9,175 bases of DNA from an uncultured Clostridia bacterium. Its GTDB lineage: Bacteria > Bacillota > Clostridia > Christensenellales > Borkfalkiaceae. The notes under the pieces are model-generated. The model did not search any database, was not told where the DNA came from, and saw only the letters and a program-made list of their open reading frames with translations. This document shows positions 1 through 6,694 of the stretch, piece after piece. The position numbers and the translations under genes are program-made. The stretch is from assembly GCA_904502225.1 (NCBI GenBank), contig CAJGDO010000031.1:1-9175 (forward strand), read 5' to 3'. Every line of letters starts with the position of its first letter. Position 1 is the first letter of the stretch.

Positions 1-1553
1 GTGCATCTTTTGCAGGTGTAAGAAGTCTTGCTTGTATGAAACACGTTGGTTTAAACGTGGCAAGTGACCCACTTTATACATTTTCATATACAGGTGTAAA
101 CGGCGGTGCAGTTTTGGTTGTTGCCGATGATCCAGGCCTTGCAAGTTCACAAAACGAACAAGATACAAGAATGATTGCAAGGGCATCTCACGTGCCTGTT
201 CTAGAACCAGCAGACAGTATGGAAGCAAAGGAATTTATTAAGTTTGCATATGAATTGAGTGAAAAATATGATACTCCTGTAATTTTAAGAACGACAACCA
301 AATTATCTCACTCTCAAAGTGTTGTTGAACTTTGTGAAAGAAAGGAAGTTGCTGATAAAGATTACAATAGAGACGTTAGAAAATACGTTATGATGCCAGC
401 ATCTGCAATCGGCAGACACCTTATTGTTGAAGATAGAGATAATAAACTTGCTGTTGATGGCTGTGATTTCCCTGTGAATAAAGTGGAAATTAACGATAAA
501 AAGATAGGTTTTATTACAAGTGGTGTTCCTTATCAATATGTTAAGGAAGTTTTCCCAAATGCAAGCGTATTAAAACTTGGACTTGTCAATCCATTGCCAA
601 AACAACTAATTGAAGACTTTATCAAACAAGTTGATACTGTTTACGTTGTTGAAGAATTAGAGCCAGTGATTGAAGAACAAGTTAAATCTTGGGGTTATGA
701 CGTTAAGGGTAAGGAAATTTTTACAAGACAAGGTGAATATAGTGCAAACTTGCTTAAAAAGGCAATTTTAGGCACAAGCGACATCGTGTTTAATAAAGCA
801 GAAACACCAAATCGCCCACCAATTTTATGCCCAGGTTGTCCACATAGAAGCGTATTCTCTGTTCTTAACAAATTAAAAATTCATGCTGCTGGCGATATCG
901 GTTGCTATACTTTGGGTGCAGTTGCACCACTTGGCGTTATCGACAGCACGCTTTGTATGGGTGCAAGTATTTCTACTTTGCACGGTATTGAAAAGGCAAA
1001 AGGTAAAGATTTTGTTAAGAATTGGGTTGCTGTTATTGGCGATTCAACTTTCTTGCATACAGGTATCAACTCGCTTGTGAACTTTGTTTATAATAAGGCT
1101 ACGGGCACTGTTTTGATTTTAGACAATAGAACGACAGGTATGACAGGTCACCAAGAACACGCTGCAACAGGAAAAACCTTAAAGGGCGATGATACTAACG
1201 CTATTGATTTAGAAGTTTTATGTAAAGCAATCGGCGTTAAAAACGTTATGACAATTAATGCATTTGACGTTGCTAATTTAGAAAAGGCTATTAAAGAGTC
1301 TGTAAACGGCACAGAACTTACTGTCATTATTGCAAAAGCACCTTGTGCATTGTTAAAAGGTCAAAAGTTCCCAAATAAATGCGTTTGTGATGCTGACAAC
1401 TGCAAAAAATGCGGTATGTGCTTAAAAATCGGTTGCCCTGCAATTACAAAGCAAGCAGACGGAACGATTAAAATTGATGAAACAATGTGCAACGGCTGTG
1501 GACTTTGCCAAAGCTATTGCAAATTTAACGCTATTAAAAAGGTGGAAAAATAG
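1..1553 (+). CDS. iorA: indolepyruvate ferredoxin oxidoreductase, alpha subunit (5' partial)
   Basis: This subunit oxidatively decarboxylates arylpyruvates (indolepyruvate, phenylpyruvate, 4-hydroxyphenylpyruvate) to aryl-acetyl-CoA and reduces ferredoxin in the cytoplasm. The frame is open from base 3, and the residues before the ATG at 36 (ASFAGVRSLAC) fit the conserved interior of IorA. That ATG is therefore internal and the true start lies off the left edge; 516 residues are visible and roughly 70-90 are probably missing. The TPP-binding half shows CPGCPHR (828-848), GDIGCY (from 891), GDSTFLHTG (from 1038) and DNRTTGMTGHQ (about 1121-1153). The C-terminus is a 2x[4Fe-4S] ferredoxin domain (about 1380-1535) with CKKCGMCLKIGCP and CNGCGLCQSYC. 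The last motif is followed by K where P is usual, and two extra Cys (C-V-C, 1380-1388) precede the first cluster. The iorB start follows 1 nt after the stop. Confidence 0.95.
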   Translation, partial: ASFAGVRSLACMKHVGLNVASDPLYTFSYTGVNGGAVLVVADDPGLASSQNEQDTRMIARASHVPVLEPADSMEAKEFIKFAYELSEKYDTPVILRTTTKLSHSQSVVELCERKEVADKDYNRDVRKYVMMPASAIGRHLIVEDRDNKLAVDGCDFPVNKVEINDKKIGFITSGVPYQYVKEVFPNASVLKLGLVNPLPKQLIEDFIKQVDTVYVVEELEPVIEEQVKSWGYDVKGKEIFTRQGEYSANLLKKAILGTSDIVFNKAETPNRPPILCPGCPHRSVFSVLNKLKIHAAGDIGCYTLGAVAPLGVIDSTLCMGASISTLHGIEKAKGKDFVKNWVAVIGDSTFLHTGINSLVNFVYNKATGTVLILDNRTTGMTGHQEHAATGKTLKGDDTNAIDLEVLCKAIGVKNVMTINAFDVANLEKAIKESVNGTELTVIIAKAPCALLKGQKFPNKCVCDADNCKKCGMCLKIGCPAITKQADGTIKIDETMCNGCGLCQSYCKFNAIKKVEK

Positions 1554-1554
1554 T

Positions 1555-2124
1555 ATGAAAGAATTTAACGTAATGGTTGTTGGCGTTGGCGGTCAAGGCA
1601 CGCTTTTAACAAGTAGAATTATTGGAAAAACGGCTTTAAATGCTGGTTATGACGTTAAGTTGTCAGAAGTGCACGGTATGGCTCAACGTGGTGGTAGTGT
1701 TGTGACTTTCGTTAGATATGGCGAAAAGGTGAACGAGCCCGTTGTTGAAGAAGGCTGTGCGGATATTATTATCGCTTTTGAAAGACTTGAAGCATTAAGA
1801 TATGCACATTTCCTTAAAAAAGACGGTGTCATCGTTGTAAACGATTGCAGGATTGACCCTATGACCGTTGTTATCGGGGCAAGCACTTATCCAGAAAATA
1901 TTATTGAAACCTTGCAAAAAGACCATAAGGTATATACTATTGATGGTGTCAGCATTGCAAAAGAACTTGGCAACTCAAAAGTTCTTAACTCGGTTGTTTT
2001 AGGTTTATCTGCAAAATATATTGGCTTTTCAAAGGAAGAGTGGCTTGACGTGTTAAAATCAACAGTTCCACCAAAGACGATTGAATTGAACGAAAAGGCA
2101 TTTTTGCGTGGCTTTAATTTTTAG
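1555..2124 (+). CDS. iorB: indolepyruvate ferredoxin oxidoreductase, beta subunit
   Basis: The 189-residue protein is the gamma-type (POR/KOR-like) subunit that pairs with IorA. It opens with VMVVGVGGQGTLL (residues 6-18), the glycine-rich loop of this family, followed by SEVHGMAQRGGSV (37-49), a motif conserved in IorB and 2-oxoacid:ferredoxin oxidoreductase gamma subunits. I chose the ATG at 1555 because AAGGTGG lies 9 nt upstream inside the end of iorA and the glycine loop then sits at the normal distance from the N-terminus. The longer in-frame reading from 1474 would overlap the iorA ferredoxin domain. The length is normal for the family. The one-base gap after the iorA stop points to coupled, near-stoichiometric translation of the two subunits. 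Confidence 0.95.
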   Translation: MKEFNVMVVGVGGQGTLLTSRIIGKTALNAGYDVKLSEVHGMAQRGGSVVTFVRYGEKVNEPVVEEGCADIIIAFERLEALRYAHFLKKDGVIVVNDCRIDPMTVVIGASTYPENIIETLQKDHKVYTIDGVSIAKELGNSKVLNSVVLGLSAKYIGFSKEEWLDVLKSTVPPKTIELNEKAFLRGFNF

Positions 2125-2146
2125 GGAATAATTTTAGGAGTTATTT

Positions 2147-3445
2147 ATGATTTGGAATAAAGCAAAAGAATGTATGAGTAGAGATGAGTTGACATCTTTG
2201 CAAAGTGCAAGGCTTGTTAAACTTGTTGATTATGTTTATCATAACGTTGAATTTTACCGCAAAAAAATGCAAGCAATAGGCATTTTGCCAAGCGATATTA
2301 AGTCTATTGAAGATATAACAAAGTTGCCATTTACAACAAAGGACGATTTGAGGGATAATTACCCATTCGGTTTGTTTGCAGTTCCTCAATCTGAAATTGT
2401 AAGAGTGCACGCATCAAGCGGAACAACGGGTAAGGCAACGGTGGTTGGCTATACCAAAAGAGATATTGATATCTGGTCAGAATGTGTTGCAAGATGTTTA
2501 ACAATGGCAGGCGTTGGCAGAAACGATGTTTTGCAAATTGCTTATGGATACGGCTTATTTACTGGCGGTCTTGGTGCACATTACGGTGCAGAAAGAATTG
2601 GTGCAACGGTTGTGCCAATGAGCACAGGCAATTCTAAAAAATTAACAACAATGATGCTAGATTTTGGTGCAACGGCAATTGCTTGCACGCCATCATATCT
2701 TCTTCATATTACCGAACTTTTAGAACAAGAAGGTTTAATCGACCAAGTTAAACTTAAATATGCAATTTGTGGTGCTGAACCTTGGACGGAAAAAATGCAT
2801 AAAGACATTGAAGAACGTTTACACGTTAATGCACACGACATCTATGGCTTAAGTGAAATCATGGGACCAGGTGTTGCTTGCGACTGTGCTTTCCACAAAG
2901 GTTTGCACGTTTGCGAAGACCATTTCTATCCTGAAATCCTTGATTCTAATACGTTTAAGGCTAAAAAAGAAGGCGAAACAGGTGAATTGGTGTTCACAAC
3001 ATTAACAAAAGAAGGTTTACCACTTATTCGTTATAGAACAAAAGACTTGACAAGTATTGATTACTCAACTTGTGATTGTGGCAGAACAAGTGCTAGAATT
3101 AGCAGATTTAAAGGAAGGGTTGACGATATGCTTATTATTCGTGGCGTAAACGTTTTCCCAAGCCAAGTTGAAGCCGCACTTGTTGACGTTAAAGAAGTTT
3201 CACCACACTATATGATGATAGTTGATAGAGTTAATAACCTTGACAGTCTTGAAATTCAAGTTGAATTAAACCCTAAATTCTATACTGATGAAATTAGAGT
3301 TTTAGAAGCGTTAAATAAAAAAATTACACACGTTTTGAGTCAAGCATTAGGCTTAAATCCAAAGGTAAAACTTGTTGAGCCACAAACACTGGTTAGAAGT
3401 GAAGGCAAAGCAGTTCACGTTATTGACAAGAGAAAGTTATATTAA
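2147..3445 (+). CDS. paaK: phenylacetate-CoA ligase family protein (AMP-forming)
   Basis: The 432-residue protein belongs to the adenylate-forming (ANL) superfamily, PaaK branch, which joins arylacetate and CoA using ATP with release of AMP and PPi. Visible motifs are the phosphate loop SSGTTGK (residues 90-96), YGLSE (233-237), the ribose-binding region RYRTKD (295-300), the hinge region GRVDDMLIIRGVNVFP (323-338) and the C-terminal SEGK with the probable adenylation lysine K421. A Cys/His-rich stretch (C244, C246, H250, C256, then CDCG at 309-312) resembles the conserved cysteines of PaaK proteins and might bind a metal. The start has TTAGGAG 6 nt upstream. Its place after iorAB suggests it handles the aryl-acetyl-CoA they make, either activating arylacetate for reductive reuse or running in reverse to release the acid. 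The direction cannot be read from sequence, nor can preference among phenylacetate, 4-hydroxyphenylacetate and indoleacetate. Confidence 0.9.
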   Translation: MIWNKAKECMSRDELTSLQSARLVKLVDYVYHNVEFYRKKMQAIGILPSDIKSIEDITKLPFTTKDDLRDNYPFGLFAVPQSEIVRVHASSGTTGKATVVGYTKRDIDIWSECVARCLTMAGVGRNDVLQIAYGYGLFTGGLGAHYGAERIGATVVPMSTGNSKKLTTMMLDFGATAIACTPSYLLHITELLEQEGLIDQVKLKYAICGAEPWTEKMHKDIEERLHVNAHDIYGLSEIMGPGVACDCAFHKGLHVCEDHFYPEILDSNTFKAKKEGETGELVFTTLTKEGLPLIRYRTKDLTSIDYSTCDCGRTSARISRFKGRVDDMLIIRGVNVFPSQVEAALVDVKEVSPHYMMIVDRVNNLDSLEIQVELNPKFYTDEIRVLEALNKKITHVLSQALGLNPKVKLVEPQTLVRSEGKAVHVIDKRKLY

Positions 3446-3460
3446 TAGGGGGAAATATAT

Positions 3461-3889
3461 ATGAGAGCAAAACAATTATCTGTATTTATTGAAAATAGAC
3501 AAGGTAGATTAGGCGAAGTTTTAAGCGTTTTAAAAGAAAACAACGTAAATATTTTGTCATTAAGTTTAGCGGATACAACTGAATATGGCTTATTAAGACT
3601 TATAGTTAATAATCCAGAACTTGGCAAAGAAAAACTTTCAAGCGACGGCTTTTCAACAATCTTAACTGACGTTTTAGTATTAAAAATTTCTCATCAATCG
3701 GGTAGTTTACAAAAATTATTAAAGATTTTATCTGATGAAGACGTTAATATCGAATATATGTATGGTCTTTCTATTGATGGTGAAGAAGCGTCAGTTGTAT
3801 TAAAGACTTCTGACATCATAAAAGCAGAAGAAGTGTTAAACGGTAAAGGCGTTAAAACCTTATCAGCAGAAGATATTTCTTTGTTATAA
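3461..3889 (+). CDS. tandem ACT-domain protein
   Basis: The 142-residue protein consists only of two ACT-like domains, about residues 3-70 and 72-140. Each begins with a beta strand and a ligand-loop region (FIENRQGRLGEVLSVL and ISHQSGSLQKLLKIL) with the Gly-x-Leu pattern typical of ACT modules. There is no catalytic or DNA-binding domain. Free-standing tandem ACT proteins commonly bind amino acids, and small ones often sit beside paaK and ior genes in anaerobes. A role sensing an aromatic amino acid and tuning the neighbouring ligase or oxidoreductase is therefore plausible, but this is inference. The start has a strong AGGGGGA 7 nt upstream, and the gene lies 15 nt after the ligase stop in the same operon. 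Confidence 0.85.
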   Translation: MRAKQLSVFIENRQGRLGEVLSVLKENNVNILSLSLADTTEYGLLRLIVNNPELGKEKLSSDGFSTILTDVLVLKISHQSGSLQKLLKILSDEDVNIEYMYGLSIDGEEASVVLKTSDIIKAEEVLNGKGVKTLSAEDISLL

Positions 3890-3891
3890 TT

Positions 3892-4701
3892 ATGATAATC
3901 GATTTTCACACACACGTTTTTCCAGATAAAATTGCACAATCGACAATCGATGCCTTAAAAGCAAGGTCAAGTTCAACGCCTTACACGGACGGAACGGTTG
4001 ACGGTATGGTTAAAGCACTTGAAAGAGCAAATGCTGATATTGCAATAACTTTGCCCGTTTTGACAAAGGCAACACAATTCGATAGTGTGCTAAATTTTGC
4101 CGTGGAAATTAATAAAAAGTTTGCAAACGCAAATAAAAAGTTAATATCTTTTGCAGGAATGCACCCAGATTGCGACAACGTTGAAGAAAAAATGTTGAAA
4201 ATTAAAGAGTTTGGTATAAAAGGGATTAAAATTCACCCTGATTATCAAGCAACTTATATTGACGATGAAAGATATATTAACATTTTAAAACTTGCAAAAA
4301 AGCACGACATTGTTGTTATTACGCACGCTGGTGTTGATGATGGCTATAAAGGTGAACCTGTTAGATGCCCTGTCGATAGGGTTAAAAAGGTTATAGAAGA
4401 TGTTGATTACGATAAGTTTGTTTTAGCACATTTTGGCGGGCACAGGCTTTCTGAACAGGTTTATAATGAACTTGCAGGGCTTAATGTTTATTTTGACACA
4501 GCGTTTACCTTACACGAAATTGATAAAACCACTTTTGAAAAAATTGTCAACAAACACTGTGCTGATAAAATCTTGTTCGCAACCGATTGCCCTTGGCGAG
4601 ATATTAAACTCGATTATGATATATTAAAATCATATAATTTGGACAAAGAAGTTTTTGATAAAATTACATATCAAAATGCTGTAAAATTATTAAATTTATA
4701 G
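3892..4701 (+). CDS. amidohydrolase-2 family metal-dependent protein
   Basis: The 269-residue TIM-barrel protein belongs to the amidohydrolase_2 (ACMSD-like) group, which includes hydrolases and non-oxidative decarboxylases. The metal site is recognisable: HTH at residues 6-8 (H6, H8), H145 in ITHAG, H180 in LAHFGGH and D232 in FATDCPW. KIHP at 113-116 is also a family hallmark. The start is fixed by family convention because the protein opens MIIDFHTHVFP, with no room for a shorter start. The ATG is only 2 nt after the ACT-gene stop and lacks a clear Shine-Dalgarno sequence, so translation probably depends on coupling. Position inside an aromatic amino acid operon suggests an aromatic or amide substrate, but neither substrate nor reaction can be called. 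Lower-specificity alternatives are a promiscuous hydrolase or a decarboxylase. Confidence 0.85.
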   Translation: MIIDFHTHVFPDKIAQSTIDALKARSSSTPYTDGTVDGMVKALERANADIAITLPVLTKATQFDSVLNFAVEINKKFANANKKLISFAGMHPDCDNVEEKMLKIKEFGIKGIKIHPDYQATYIDDERYINILKLAKKHDIVVITHAGVDDGYKGEPVRCPVDRVKKVIEDVDYDKFVLAHFGGHRLSEQVYNELAGLNVYFDTAFTLHEIDKTTFEKIVNKHCADKILFATDCPWRDIKLDYDILKSYNLDKEVFDKITYQNAVKLLNL

Positions 4702-4709
4702 GTGAAATT

Positions 4710-5903
4710 ATGCAATTTAATGAAAAATCTTATTCGCTTGGGAGCAAGCGTTCAATAATTAGAGAAATTTTTGAATATAGCAAAATCCGTGCTGGTGAAA
4801 TCGGTGCAGACAAAGTTTTTGATTTTAGTTTAGGCAACCCAAGTGTTGAGCCACCAAAACAGGTGGTTGATTCGATTAAGGAATTATTAGAAACTGAAAA
4901 CCAAACGCTTTTACACGGTTATACTTCGGCACAAGGCGATTTATCGGTAAGAACAACTGTTGCAAATAACATTAATCAAAGGTTTAATTTGAATTTAACA
5001 CCAAACAATATATATATGACTTGTGGTGCGGCTGCATCGCTTTCAATTTGCCTTAAGGCCGTTGTAAATAGTGGGGATGAATGCATTGTTTTTGCCCCAT
5101 TTTTCACTGAATATAGAGTGTTTGTTGAAAATGCTTTGGGTAAATTGGTTGTTTCACAGCCTAATAAAGATTTGCAAATTGATTTAGCAGATTTTGAAAG
5201 CAAAATTACCGAAAACACAAAGGCAATTATAATGAATTCGCCAAACAATCCAAGTGGCGTTGTTTATACCGAAAGCGTTATTAAGGGTGTTTGTGAAATT
5301 TTAGAAAAAAAACAAAAAGAATATAACAAGGTTATTTATTTGATTGCAGATGAGCCTTACCGTGAATTAGTTTATGGCGATATTTTTGTACCATATTTGA
5401 TGAATTATTATAAAAATACGCTAGTTTGCTATTCTTACTCAAAATCCTTGTCATTACCTGGCGAAAGAATAGGCTATATTGCTGTTAACCCAGAAATGCA
5501 AGACAGTGCAAACGTTTATCTTGCCGTTTGCGGTGCTGGAAGAAGTTTAGGATACGTTTGTGCACCAAGTTTATTCCAACAAGTTGTTAAAAAGTGCATT
5601 GATGCAAAAGTAAACATTGATGCTTATAAGAAAAATAGAGATTTATTATATAATTCTTTAATGGAATATGGATACGATTGCGTTAAGCCTGACGGGGCAT
5701 TCTATTTATTTGTTGCTTCTCCAGATGGCGATGCATATTCTTTCTATGAAAAGGCAAAGCAAAAGGAAATTTTGGTTGTGCCTTGTGATGATTTTGGGGT
5801 TAAAGGATACGTTAGAATTGCTTATTGCGTTGACTATAACAGAATTAAAAATTCACTTGATAGTTTTAAGGCATTAGCAAAAGAGTTTGGCTTAATTAAA
5901 TAG
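4710..5903 (+). CDS. class I/II pyridoxal-phosphate aminotransferase
   Basis: The 397-residue fold-type I PLP enzyme has SLGNPS (residues 40-45) near the N-terminus, NSPNNPSG (176-183), IADEPYREL (212-220, with D214 and Y217 contacting PLP), the Schiff-base lysine K245 in SYSKSLSLPGERIGY, and R369 in VRIAY for binding the substrate carboxylate. Length and motif spacing match aspartate/aromatic aminotransferase-like enzymes. In this operon the likely job is transamination of Trp, Phe or Tyr to the arylpyruvate oxidised by IorAB; the aromatic specificity is inferred from neighbours only. The ribosome binding site AGGTGA overlaps the stop codon of the amidohydrolase gene, and the gene starts 8 nt after that stop. 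It is the last gene of the operon and is followed by a strong terminator. Confidence 0.9.
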   Translation: MQFNEKSYSLGSKRSIIREIFEYSKIRAGEIGADKVFDFSLGNPSVEPPKQVVDSIKELLETENQTLLHGYTSAQGDLSVRTTVANNINQRFNLNLTPNNIYMTCGAAASLSICLKAVVNSGDECIVFAPFFTEYRVFVENALGKLVVSQPNKDLQIDLADFESKITENTKAIIMNSPNNPSGVVYTESVIKGVCEILEKKQKEYNKVIYLIADEPYRELVYGDIFVPYLMNYYKNTLVCYSYSKSLSLPGERIGYIAVNPEMQDSANVYLAVCGAGRSLGYVCAPSLFQQVVKKCIDAKVNIDAYKKNRDLLYNSLMEYGYDCVKPDGAFYLFVASPDGDAYSFYEKAKQKEILVVPCDDFGVKGYVRIAYCVDYNRIKNSLDSFKALAKEFGLIK

Positions 5904-5911
5904 TATTTAAC

Positions 5912-5951
5912 AAAAAACGCACATTTTCATTGCGAAAATGTGCGTTTTTTT
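5912..5951. terminator. bidirectional rho-independent terminator
   Basis: A perfect 17-bp stem (5912-5928 with 5934-5950) has a 5-base loop ATTGC. It is A-rich at the left foot and T-rich at the right foot, so it can terminate on both strands. It lies between the aminotransferase stop and the convergent pyrophosphatase stop, and serves both. Confidence 0.93.
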
Positions 5952-5964
5952 AATTTAATCTTTA

Positions 5965-6507
5965 TTACTTTAAGGTTAATTCATATAAATTCTTTTTATA
6001 ACTTTCCATTGATTTTATGATGATGTCAATAGCGGTGTCTCTATCCGAAGTCACGTCAACTGTTGTGTTTTTATATTCTAATTGTTTGTAGACAGTGAAG
6101 AAGTGTCGCATTTCATCAAAAATATGTGCAGGAAGGTCGTGAATGCTTTTATATGTATTGTAGTTTGGGTCTGTTTCAGGGATGGCAATAATTTTTTCAT
6201 CAACCGAACCGTTGTCGTTCATAATAATAACGCCAATAGGATAACACTTAACCAAACTCATTGGCACAAGGCTTTCTGAACAAAGAATTAAAACGTCAAG
6301 TGGGTCGTTATCTTCTGCAAGTGTGTGGGGGATAAAACCATAGTTTGCAGGATAGTGGGTTGAAGTGTATAAAATTCTGTCAAGACGAAGTAGGCCAGTT
6401 TTTTTATCCATTTCATATTTTTGCTTTGAACCTTTGCTTATTTCAACAACGGCTATAAATTCTTCGGGCGTAATTCTGTTGCTTTCTATATCGTGCCAAA
6501 TATTCAT
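5965..6507 (-). CDS. ppa: inorganic pyrophosphatase, family I
   Basis: The enzyme hydrolyses PPi to two phosphates in the cytoplasm with Mg2+. The 180-residue protein carries the family I signature EDNDPLDVL (residues 65-73, metal ligands D66 and D71). Other conserved positions are E22, K30, E32, R44, Y56 in HYPANYGFIPHT, D98, D103, K105 and the Y140-K141 pair. Size is normal for the bacterial enzyme. I chose the ATG at 6507 over the in-frame ATG at 6537. AAGGAG sits 9 nt before the first, while the second falls inside the predicted -10 box and would not be on the transcript. The gene is monocistronic, divergent from the Mrp gene and convergent with the aromatic operon. Removing PPi would pull the neighbouring ligase toward CoA-thioester formation, though housekeeping use is sufficient explanation. 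Confidence 0.93.
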   Translation of the reverse strand: MNIWHDIESNRITPEEFIAVVEISKGSKQKYEMDKKTGLLRLDRILYTSTHYPANYGFIPHTLAEDNDPLDVLILCSESLVPMSLVKCYPIGVIIMNDNGSVDEKIIAIPETDPNYNTYKSIHDLPAHIFDEMRHFFTVYKQLEYKNTTVDVTSDRDTAIDIIIKSMESYKKNLYELTLK

Positions 6508-6516
6508 AATTTTATA

Positions 6517-6522
6517 CTCCTT
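6517..6522 (-). promoter_or_regulatory. ribosome binding site deciding the pyrophosphatase start
   Basis: AAGGAG on the minus strand lies 9 nt upstream of the ATG at 6507. It supports that start over the longer reading from 6537. Confidence 0.8.
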
Positions 6523-6537
6523 AACTTTTATGCACAT

Positions 6538-6566
6538 ATTCTAACACTTTTTTGTTGTAAATGCAA
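6538..6566 (-). promoter_or_regulatory. sigma-A type promoter for pyrophosphatase
   Basis: On the minus strand, TTGCAT (-35, 6561-6566) and TAGAAT (-10, 6538-6543) are separated by exactly 17 bases. Transcription would begin near 6531 and give a leader of about two dozen bases ahead of the ATG at 6507. Confidence 0.7.
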
Positions 6567-6614
6567 ATTTTTTATGCAAAAAATAAAAAAAAATAAAAAT
6601 TATATTACATTAAT

Positions 6615-6643
6615 TTGCACAAAATTTTAATGTTTGTTATAAT
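6615..6643 (+). promoter_or_regulatory. sigma-A type promoter for the Mrp-transporter operon
   Basis: TTGCAC (6615-6620) and a consensus TATAAT (6638-6643) are separated by 17 bases. Transcription would start near 6650, about 45 bases before the Mrp ATG. The stretch between this and the divergent promoter (6567-6614) is almost pure A/T and may act as an UP-like element for both. Confidence 0.75.
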
Positions 6644-6679
6644 TATTAGGTTATAAAAATTAATTCTGATAATGTTTGT

Positions 6680-6684
6680 AGGAG
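6680..6684 (+). promoter_or_regulatory. ribosome binding site deciding the Mrp start
   Basis: AGGAG lies 10 nt before the ATG at 6695 but only 1 nt before the in-frame GTG at 6686, so it selects the ATG. Confidence 0.75.
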
Positions 6685-6694
6685 AGTGCTTAAA

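Noticed and set aside
36..38. ATG at 36 as the real start of iorA.
   Set aside because: The frame is open to the left edge and the preceding residues match conserved IorA interior sequence; the protein would also lack its expected N-terminal part.
1474..1554. Extended N-terminus for IorB.
   Set aside because: It would overlap the iorA ferredoxin domain and add residues not seen in the family. The ATG at 1555 has a good ribosome binding site.
5904..5964. Small RNA gene between the convergent operon and pyrophosphatase.
   Set aside because: The 60-base gap is fully explained by one bidirectional terminator hairpin.
6508..6537. Ten-residue longer N-terminus for the pyrophosphatase.
   Set aside because: The upstream ATG falls in the predicted -10 box, and the internal ATG at 6507 has AAGGAG at good spacing.
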